This document shows, one piece after another, positions 56,295-64,000 of a stretch of 64,000 bases of DNA. The first letter of the stretch is position 1. Every line of letters begins with the position of its first letter. Below the pieces are notes generated by a model. That model was not told where the DNA came from. It saw only the letters and a list, made by a program, of their open reading frames with translations, and searched no databases. The position numbers were made by a program, and so were the translations under genes. The stretch comes from CAZAZQ01 sp964489705 (GTDB lineage Bacteria > Zixibacteria > MSB-5A5 > GN15 > FEB-12): the NCBI GenBank assembly GCA_964489705.1, contig CAZAZQ010000007.1, positions 1 to 64,000 on the forward strand, read 5' to 3'.

Positions 56295-56545
56295 GTCGGG
56301 AGCACCCGACGGGTGATTTATTCCCCTGACGGGCGAAAAGAGCCCCTCAGGGGTTGGTCAGGAAGGGATTCCTAACGGCTCAGAAAAGGAAGTGCTCGGT
56401 TCGATTCGGCAGGTCTCTTTCGAGACCCGTCTATTTTCGTGTAGGGCTCAAGTTTTAGGAGGGCACGGTCTGGTACAGACCTGCCGCTTCTTCTGGTACA
56501 GCTCTATCGCCTTCATAACTCTGGCAAGTCTCTGCGAGACTTTCC
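56295..56545. repeat. cluster of palindromic intergenic elements
   Basis: Five hairpins occur in 250 bases between M42 and meaB. GTCGGG (56295-56300)/CCCGAC (56305-56310). CCCCTGA (56323-56329)/TCAGGGG (56347-56353) with GGGC/GCCC inside. GGTCTC (56412-56417)/GAGACC (56422-56427). GGTCTG (56467-56472)/CAGACC (56476-56481). AAGTCTC (56526-56532)/GAGACTT (56536-56542). The third and fourth form the same two-box unit seen at 40593-40677. A partial box (CGAGACTTTCC) is at about 14505-14515. Confidence 0.8.
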
Positions 56546-56615
56546 CTACGTGTGAAAAGAGGCGGTGTAGGTTAAGATACGGGATGGATCTGACTTTTTA
56601 ACAGAGGCCGGTGTG

Positions 56616-57560
56616 TCAGCGGAAAGAAAATTGTTTGTATAATTCATCCCCAGCCGCAAAGGGATTGGTTTTCCCGGCGATGATGTCGTCGACGATGTGG
56701 TTAAACTCGATATTTTCCGGCAGCCGGTTGAGAAATTCCTGCTCGAAACGATTCCGCACGATATTAAGGAGCGCTTTCTTGATTTGTTCCCGCCGGTGAC
56801 GTTCGAATTGACCGCTTGCTTTGGTGAAAGCGACAAAATCGGCAATGGTACGATGGAGGCTGTCAATATTCTTTTTGTTCAGCGCTTCGGTCGGGATTAC
56901 CGGAATCTCCCATTGTCCTTCTTGTTTTTTCCTCGTGTCGATGGCTTGCTTGAGCTCGAATGCCACCCGCTTCGAGCCGGGACGGTCGGCTTTGTTAACG
57001 CAGAAAACATCGGCTATTTCCATCAAACCGGCTTTCATCGTTTGCACTGCATCTCCCGATTCCGGCACGATAACCACAACAATGACGTCGCAGGCATCGA
57101 CAATATCCAGCTCCATCTGCCCAACCCCGACCGTTTCAATGATGGTCACGTCAAACCCGAAGGCGTCGTACACAATGGTGACATTATTAGTGGCAACCGC
57201 CAAGCCGCCCATGGCGCCGCGGGTTGCCATGGAGCGGAAGTAAACGCTCCCGTTTGGAGGAAACTCGCTCATCCGCACCCGGTCGCCGAGCAGGGCGCCG
57301 CCCGTAAAGGGCGAGGTCGGATCGACGGCAATGATGCCGATTTTTTTCTTTTCTTTCAGGAATTCGTGAGTCAGGGCGTTGACCAACGTCGATTTTCCCG
57401 CTCCCGGCGGGCCGGTGATACCGATGCGCAGTGCCGTTCCTACTTTGGAGTAGAGTTTGCCGAGCAGCTCTTGGTAGCCGTCGTGCCGGTTCTCCACGAA
57501 CGAGATGACTTTCGAGAGGGCTCGAATGTCTCCCCGGTAAAAGCGTTCCAGTATATCCAT
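56616..57560 (-). CDS. meaB: MeaB/ArgK-family GTPase (methylmalonyl-CoA mutase chaperone)
   Basis: The 314-aa G-protein has P-loop GPPGAGKST (50-58), DPTSPFTGGALLGDRVRM, RGAMGGLAVAT, ETVGVGQMELDI (switch II) and VNKADRPG (NKxD). MeaB loads and protects B12-dependent methylmalonyl-CoA mutase. No mutase gene is in the window. It follows recJ with a 7-base gap. Confidence 0.95.
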   Translation of the reverse strand: MDILERFYRGDIRALSKVISFVENRHDGYQELLGKLYSKVGTALRIGITGPPGAGKSTLVNALTHEFLKEKKKIGIIAVDPTSPFTGGALLGDRVRMSEFPPNGSVYFRSMATRGAMGGLAVATNNVTIVYDAFGFDVTIIETVGVGQMELDIVDACDVIVVVIVPESGDAVQTMKAGLMEIADVFCVNKADRPGSKRVAFELKQAIDTRKKQEGQWEIPVIPTEALNKKNIDSLHRTIADFVAFTKASGQFERHRREQIKKALLNIVRNRFEQEFLNRLPENIEFNHIVDDIIAGKTNPFAAGDELYKQFSFR

Positions 57561-57567
57561 GCCAGCT

Positions 57568-59310
57568 CTACAGCGTCGCCATCGTTCCCGCCGTCAGACG
57601 AATATCCTTCAAGCGGATCTGTTTTCTTGTTATGTTGTTGTAGGTGTTGTATTCCACCACGTAGACAATATCCACCAACGAGCCGCGGGAAGAAATCAAA
57701 CGCGCCATATCTCCAAAACCGAATCCTATCACGTCAAAAACCGCATCCCCTTTCCGAACCCGCATCTTCAAGTGGTTGTTCCCGACAATATACGGTTGCC
57801 CGACCACTTCGCAGTTTCTCGTCAGGAAAATGGGGCGCATGTTTTGGGGGCCGAAGGGAGCAAACGATTCAAGCACTTCCATGAACCTGTCATCGATTTC
57901 CGACAACTCGATTTCCAAGTCGATGTGCAGTTTTGGGATGATGTCTTCTTCCGTCAAAAGCCGGTTGGAAACGGCGACGAACTTTTCGCGGAACGCCGGG
58001 ATGTTCTCCTTCCGAATGGAAAGGCCGGCGGCGTACTTGTGTCCGCCGTACCGAATGAGCAGATGCTCGCATTCTTTGAGCGCTTCGCACAGGTGGAAGC
58101 CGGGAATGGAGCGCGCCGAACCTTTGCCTTCATCGTTGTCGATGGAAATCATCACGGTCGGGACGTTGTAGCGTTCCACCAGGCGGCTGGCGACGATACC
58201 GATGACGCCCGGATGCCACCCATCGGCGGCAAGCACAATTGCCTTGTCATGGTCAAGGTCGACAGTCTGTTCGATCTGTTCCAAGGCTTCTTTGAGGGTG
58301 GTTTCGTCAATTTCTTTGCGGCGTTTGTTTTCGCTGTCCAGTTTTCGGGCGATTTCCGCCGCCACCCGTTCATCCCGCGTTGCCAGCAGGCGGATTGCCT
58401 GACGCGCGTCACCAAGCCTGCCGAGAGCATTGATACGCGGCGCCAAGATGAAGACCACCTGCCCGGTGCTGATTTCTTTGCCCATCAATCCCGACACAAA
58501 AGTGAGGGATTTCAGCCCCGGTTTGGTGGTGCGGGCGATTTGCTTGATCCCGAACTTGGTCAAAATGCGGCTTTCGCCGACCAACGGGACGATGTCAGCC
58601 GCCGTACCCAATGCCACCAAATCGAGGTGTTCTTCCAGTTCCCGTTCGTCCTGATTCAAGGAGCGATACAGGGCTTGGGCAAATTTGAATGCTACCCCCA
58701 CCCCGGAAAGCTCACCGGGATAATTGCAGTTCGGCTGCTTGGGGTTGATGATAGCATGAGCGCGGGGGAGAGTGATGCCCGCTTCGTGGTGGTCGGTTAC
58801 GATGACGTCAATACCTTGCGAATTGGCGTATTCCACTTCTTCGACGGCGGAAATACCGGTGTCGACCGTGACAATAAGGCTGGCGCCGAGCATTTTCGCT
58901 TCGTCGATACCTTCTTTTGACAGCCCGTACCCTTCTACGAGTCGGTTCGGCAGATAAAAGTCAACCTGAGCGCCGAGTTTGTTCAAGACCAAGTAGAGCA
59001 GGGAAGTGGCGGTGATGCCGTCGACGTCGTAGTCGCCGTAGATGACGATTTTTTCGTTGTTGAAAAAAGCTTGCGTGATGCGTTCTATCCCCTCTTTCAT
59101 CCCCACCATGTCGAAGGGATCCTTGAGATCGGAGAGGTGGGGGTGCAAGAACCCGTTTATTTTTTCCGGCGTGTCCAGATTCCGATTGATGAGAATCTTG
59201 ACAATGTTGGTAGGCAGCTCGATTTCCGTCGCAAGGTGACTCACCTGGCTCGGTTCCGGTTCAGGAGCAACGACCCATTTCAAGGGTGCTGTCCTTTGAG
59301 ACAAATTCAT
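57568..59310 (-). CDS. recJ: single-stranded-DNA-specific exonuclease RecJ
   Basis: The 580-aa enzyme is a DHH-family 5'-3' exonuclease. It has YGDYDVDGITATSLLY, DTGISA and TDHHEAG for the metal-binding motifs, DHDKAIVLAADGWHPGVIGIVASRLVERY, and the DHHA1 end GGHKYAAGLSI. The C-terminal OB-like region (about 460-575) is present. Length is normal. rnpB lies upstream in the same direction. Confidence 0.96.
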   Translation of the reverse strand: MNLSQRTAPLKWVVAPEPEPSQVSHLATEIELPTNIVKILINRNLDTPEKINGFLHPHLSDLKDPFDMVGMKEGIERITQAFFNNEKIVIYGDYDVDGITATSLLYLVLNKLGAQVDFYLPNRLVEGYGLSKEGIDEAKMLGASLIVTVDTGISAVEEVEYANSQGIDVIVTDHHEAGITLPRAHAIINPKQPNCNYPGELSGVGVAFKFAQALYRSLNQDERELEEHLDLVALGTAADIVPLVGESRILTKFGIKQIARTTKPGLKSLTFVSGLMGKEISTGQVVFILAPRINALGRLGDARQAIRLLATRDERVAAEIARKLDSENKRRKEIDETTLKEALEQIEQTVDLDHDKAIVLAADGWHPGVIGIVASRLVERYNVPTVMISIDNDEGKGSARSIPGFHLCEALKECEHLLIRYGGHKYAAGLSIRKENIPAFREKFVAVSNRLLTEEDIIPKLHIDLEIELSEIDDRFMEVLESFAPFGPQNMRPIFLTRNCEVVGQPYIVGNNHLKMRVRKGDAVFDVIGFGFGDMARLISSRGSLVDIVYVVEYNTYNNITRKQIRLKDIRLTAGTMATL

Positions 59311-59337
59311 CTATGCCTCCGTCTGACTGAAGGCGAA

Positions 59338-59702
59338 GCAAGCAGGGAATAAGCCGAGTTCTGTATCTCCGCACTGCGGAGCAACAGTCATTTATCTTGA
59401 CCGATCGGTTGCCCGATGGTTCTGTGCGGCCCACCCGGGAATGGTGACGGAGCGAATCAACTCCTCTTCCCCTATTTGGCCTTGCTCCAGGCGGGGTTTG
59501 CCCGTCGACGGTATTACTACCGCCGACCGTAGTCTCTTACACTACGATTTCACCCTTACCCCGACGGAGTCGGGGCGGTATCGTTTCTGTGGCACTTTCC
59601 GTCGGATCACTCCGCCCTGGCGTTACCAGGCGCCTTGATTCTTCGGAGCTCGGACTTTCCTCACTTTACGTTACATAAAGCGCGACTGTTCCTCCTGCTT
59701 TC
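59338..59702 (-). ncRNA. rnpB: RNase P RNA (bacterial class A)
   Basis: The minus strand holds the conserved marks of RNase P RNA in order: P1 strand near AAAGCAGG, GAGGAAAGTCCGAGCTCC, GAGTGATCCGACGGAAAGTGC, AAGGGTGAAA, GTAAGAGACTACG, AGAGGAG, GGGTGGGCCG and the 3' ACAGAACTCGGCTTATTCCC closing P1 with CCTGCTT. Ends are set by the P1 pairing and may be off by a few bases. It processes tRNA 5' ends. Confidence 0.95.
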
Positions 59703-59752
59703 TTTGCCTTCACAATTTATAAACCAAAAAACAACTAACTTTCTCATTTTGT

Positions 59753-61225
<1,473 letters not shown>

Positions 61226-61238
61226 TTATCTTTATTTT

Positions 61239-61955
61239 TTAATCCGATAAATTGTCATCCCAATACAAAAGCCGTCCGCAGGCGTCACAGGTGTAAATTT
61301 TGTCGCCGCGCCTGATTTCCTGCACCCGTTGGGGAGTCAGGGTGTTATGACAGGCACTGCAGGAACGTTTCTTGACCGCCACGACGACCGTTCCGCCTTT
61401 GCCTTTGCGTACCCGTTCGTAAATCGCCAGGGTGGGTCGGGGAATGGAGGAAGTAATCGAGTTGCGCTCGAGTTCTTTCGATGAAATCTTGTCCCCGATG
61501 GAGTCGATTTTCTCTTGCAGGATTTTTAGCTGTTTGGAGTCGTTTTCCTGAATGCGTTCGTGCTGTTCCCGGAACTGGGGGATTTCCTCTTCCAGTTGGG
61601 TGATGGTTTCCATGACCTTCAGAAGTTCGGTTTCTTTTTCGGAAATGGCGGTTTTGACGGCGTCGATTTCCGCCACCAGGGCATCGTATTCTTTGTTGGT
61701 CTTGATGGTCATCATCTGTTTTTGAAATTTCTCCAGTTCGGCTTCTTTGGCGGCGATTTCCACTTCCAAATTCTTTTGCTGAACTTTGGCTTCCTCAAGG
61801 GCGGCAATAGCGTTCTCGAGTTTTTCCTGAGCTTCTTTGATTTCTCGGTTCAGGTTTTCCATCATATCAGGGAGGTATTCTTTTGATCGCTCCAACTCTC
61901 CTAAATCGTAGTCGATGATTTGAAGCTTCAGAAGCTTCTCGAGATCGCTTTGCAT
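61239..61955 (-). CDS. coiled-coil protein with C4 zinc ribbon (CT398-like)
   Basis: ATG 61955 (MQSDLEKLLKLQIIDYDLGE) follows AGGAGG; the frame extends to 62042 but without a site. The 238-aa product is a long coiled coil (about 10-175, EAQEKLENAIAALEEAKVQ) followed by a zinc ribbon (about 190-235): SCSACHNTLTPQRV and YTCDACGRLLYW, four Cys. Members of this family are thought to act in RNA or flagellar/secretion contexts; the role here is unknown. Upstream of guaB in one operon. Confidence 0.85.
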   Translation of the reverse strand: MQSDLEKLLKLQIIDYDLGELERSKEYLPDMMENLNREIKEAQEKLENAIAALEEAKVQQKNLEVEIAAKEAELEKFQKQMMTIKTNKEYDALVAEIDAVKTAISEKETELLKVMETITQLEEEIPQFREQHERIQENDSKQLKILQEKIDSIGDKISSKELERNSITSSIPRPTLAIYERVRKGKGGTVVVAVKKRSCSACHNTLTPQRVQEIRRGDKIYTCDACGRLLYWDDNLSD

Positions 61956-62151
61956 CGAGGCCTCCTTCTGATGTGTCTTAATACTCATGCGCTCTCCATT
62001 AAAAAACGCATTCACCGGTTTTCCCGGTCGAATGCGCTCCACAACATTTCCCGCGTCTTTTTTCCCCTGTTTTTCCCCCGGGGAAGAGGAAGAACAAGGG
62101 CGTCTGCTGATATATTCCGTCGTTCATTAACGTTTTGTTTTCGTTTTAACA

Positions 62152-62225
62152 TGGGCAATACTGGATTCGAACCAGTGACCTCTCGGATGTGAACCGAACG
62201 CTCTAACCAACTGAGCTAATTGCCC
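62152..62225 (-). tRNA. tRNA-Val (CAC)
   Basis: Minus-strand GGGCAATTAGCTCAGTTGGT...ATTGCCCA folds normally; the loop TTCACAT gives CAC (Val). CCA is not encoded. Confidence 0.9.
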
Positions 62226-62248
62226 GTATTTTTATTTCCTTCTTTCAG

Positions 62249-62322
62249 TGGGCCCTGCAGGACTCGAACCTGCGACCCGCTGATTATGAGTCAGCTGCTC
62301 TAACCAACTGAGCTAAGGGCCC
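62249..62322 (-). tRNA. tRNA with CAT anticodon, probably Ile2
   Basis: Minus-strand GGGCCCTTAGCTCAGTTGGT...GCAGGGCCCA is a full cloverleaf with loop CTCATAA (CAT). The CCCTTAGCTCAG and GACTCATAATC features resemble the Ile2 tRNA whose C34 is changed to lysidine rather than elongator Met; this cannot be settled by eye. CCA is not encoded. Confidence 0.85.
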
Positions 62323-62861
62323 AGTACCTTCAAAGTATAGACCCTCAATGTAGCCAAAATGACCGGCTCAGTCAAGTATTTTATATAACCTCGGCACAGG
62401 CGGTTCGGTTCCGCTCGCCGCTCACTTCTCCTTTTTCTTTCATCGGTCGAAACGCCCCTTTTTGCAAGCGCTTAGCGGTATCTTTCCATCGCAAGATTTT
62501 TTTTGGGGCTCGCTTGGGAGGAGGCTTGGAGAGCCGGTTTTTATTTCCGCTTCCTTGAAGTGAAAATGACCCCGTTCACCGTGATTTTTTTGCGGTGTTT
62601 TCAGGTTGTTGTGTTCCGGGAGTGGAGGTGAGACGGAATTTCTTATGGGTTTCCTGCTTATCGAAATGGGAAAGCTGGAGAGTCGCCCCTATTTTTTCCT
62701 CCGACTTTCCTCGGAACCCTTTGGGCAGCGTCGCCATTATATACCATTAACGAAGGGGGTGCCTGAAAAAAAGGGGATTCTCCTTGCCTCATCGGGGATT
62801 GTCGCCTATGTTGCGCCCTAAAAAACAAAGAACCGTGTAATCTGAAATTGTACCGACGGCA
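62323..62861. other. 539-nt intergenic region
   Basis: No gene is supported on either strand between the tRNA pair and the last gene. A 71-codon plus-strand frame at 62606-62821 lacks a ribosome site and protein-like sequence. I see no other structure. Confidence 0.4.
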
Positions 62862-64000
62862 ATGACAGTATCTCTGCGAGCGAAAATTTTTTTTATTCTT
62901 CTTTTCACCCTGCTTACGGTCGTTCCCGGCAGCTTTGCCCGCGACGCTTCCGCTGGAAAGGACGATATTCCGACGATACATAACACCGCCTTGGCGCCCT
63001 ATTGTCTTGCCACCCATACGGTCGGGAAACTGGTGTTTGGGGTGACGAATTTCGGGCGAATCGGCGTCGGTCGGGGGAGGGCGATTTTTATAGACTGTTT
63101 TACCGGGATTCGGACTCCGCTGGGAGAATACCCCCGCGGTTCCAATACCACCTACCTCTACAAAGGGGCGCTCTGGATCGGGGCGGTGGTGGGGAAAGAT
63201 ACCCTGGTGTCGACCGGTAATGATTTCAATAACGAAAGTCAAGAAATGCACCCCCTCGAAGAAATGGTGCACCGTTCCACGTTGGACCCGGAGTCGCCCG
63301 AGGCTCAGGGGGCTGTTTCGGAACAGGATTTTATTGCCGTCTATGCGGATACGTTTGTGAACGGCGTGCCGAATCCTTCGTTCGACCCGCTGGAAGGCAG
63401 GCGGCACAAGCCGCTCTATGTGAAAGTGACGCAACGTTCTTATGCTTGGTCGTACGGACACACCGACGATTTCGTCATTATGGAGTTTGACATGCAGAAT
63501 ATCGGTACCAAGCTGTTGCGTGACGTTTACGTCGGCATTTACTGGGACGGCGATGTTCATTACGGACAGCGGAGCTTGATTATTGCTCCGGATCCCAACG
63601 GCGGCAAAGGAGTTACCGACGGCAAAGACGATTTGTGTGGTTACCTTTACAGTTATCCCACTCAAAGGGGAGAGTGTACTTTTCTGGATACGGTGGGCAT
63701 TGCCTGGACGGCGGACAATGACGGCGATCCCACTCCCACAGGGGAGTTCAAGGTTCCCAACATCGTCGGCATTCGTTTTTTGAACCCGATTTTGTTCAGT
63801 TATCCCCCTTCGTTCAACTGGTGGACGTTCAACTACAACCCCCTCTTCGACTACGGACCTCAGCAGCGAAAAAATTACCGCTATATGGGCAACGGACAAG
63901 GAACCCCGTACGGCGACCGCAGGAAATATGCCCTCTTGAGCAACGGCGAGGTGGATTTTGACCAAGCTTATTTACTTACCATCGGGCAGTCGGATCCGGT
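62862..64000 (+). CDS. exported protein, incomplete at window end
   Basis: ATG 62862 opens a frame of 379 codons with no stop to the window edge. It begins with a signal peptide (MTVSLRAKIFFILLFTLLTV ... GSFA). Then come PYCLATHTVGKLVFGVTNFG and TTYLYKGALWIGAVVGKDTL, VKVTQRSYAWSYGHTDDFVI and MEFDMQNIGTKLLRDVYVGI, a beta-rich pattern I know from large exported proteins of FCB bacteria that end in a sorting domain. The C-terminus is outside the window. The long minus-strand frame over the same bases (62658-63965) is its shadow. Confidence 0.8.
   Translation, partial: MTVSLRAKIFFILLFTLLTVVPGSFARDASAGKDDIPTIHNTALAPYCLATHTVGKLVFGVTNFGRIGVGRGRAIFIDCFTGIRTPLGEYPRGSNTTYLYKGALWIGAVVGKDTLVSTGNDFNNESQEMHPLEEMVHRSTLDPESPEAQGAVSEQDFIAVYADTFVNGVPNPSFDPLEGRRHKPLYVKVTQRSYAWSYGHTDDFVIMEFDMQNIGTKLLRDVYVGIYWDGDVHYGQRSLIIAPDPNGGKGVTDGKDDLCGYLYSYPTQRGECTFLDTVGIAWTADNDGDPTPTGEFKVPNIVGIRFLNPILFSYPPSFNWWTFNYNPLFDYGPQQRKNYRYMGNGQGTPYGDRRKYALLSNGEVDFDQAYLLTIGQSDP

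Noticed and set aside
57559..58920. 453-codon plus-strand frame opposite recJ
   Set aside because: RecJ motifs on the minus strand are unambiguous; the antisense text is an Arg/His/Gly/Phe-rich shadow.
62658..63965. 435-codon minus-strand frame at the window end
   Set aside because: The plus strand encodes a signal peptide and a domain pattern known from exported proteins through the same bases.

Overview
The window looks like a chromosomal scaffold piece from an uncultured Gram-negative bacterium of the FCB side of the tree (Zixibacteria-, Marinimicrobia- or Cloacimonetes-like). This is inferred from secreted proteins ending in the 'NYPNPFNP...' FlgD-like sorting domain of type IX secretion cargo, cohesin- and dockerin-like modules, an outer-membrane barrel protein and a lysine-rich small protein. 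I cannot fix the phylum from sequence alone. A run of 100 N at 40872-40971 marks a scaffold join.

Layout. 1-2040 is a decayed accessory zone: a Fic gene cut by an IS481-family element whose transposase carries an in-frame TAG, a CHAT-domain C-terminal scrap, and a possible 53-aa gene. 2049-4036 holds an MFS-like permease and a coupled one-pass membrane protein. 4415-7441 (minus) is a large exported TPR-CHAT protein. After a 740-nt leader region comes a 1434-aa exported modular protein, then an ECF sigma/zinc anti-sigma pair and a broken membrane gene. 14705-19303 is a four-gene signalling operon (cytidylate-kinase-like/BON/TM protein, TauE/SafE permease, response regulator, histidine kinase). 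19852-21724 is an AT-rich two-gene island of the AbiL/RloAB defence type. 21789-27942 (minus) is a MacAB-like export operon with an S41 peptidase inside it. 29461-32790 (minus) makes nucleotide sugars (UDP-GlcNAc dehydrogenase, Rmd-like reductase, GDP-mannose dehydratase).

33082-41093 mixes a TPR protein, an initiator tRNA with a nearby broken partial copy, exported proteins, a CoA-binding protein, an unusual Lon-like-protease/TM/FG-GAP protein, the assembly gap and tRNA-Glu. 41432-49239 has a Lon-related AAA protease, a 51-aa Lys-rich zinc-motif protein, a metalloprotease-propeller-barrel protein and murA. 49484-52229 has two cohesin/dockerin-type exported proteins. The rest is mostly housekeeping on the minus strand: DUF4416, tRNA-Thr, cysS, M42 peptidase, meaB, recJ, rnpB, guaB, a zinc-ribbon coiled-coil protein and two tRNAs. 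The last gene is an exported protein running off the window end.

The repeated theme is envelope and export biology: five proteins with an exported peptidase or sorting domain, a dedicated exporter operon, sugar precursors for surface polysaccharide, and two signal-transduction modules. A family of small palindromic elements lies between genes at about 19.4, 40.6 and 56.4 kb. The most unusual proteins are the Lon-like/TM/FG-GAP protein and the metalloprotease-propeller-barrel protein; neither can be assigned a pathway here.
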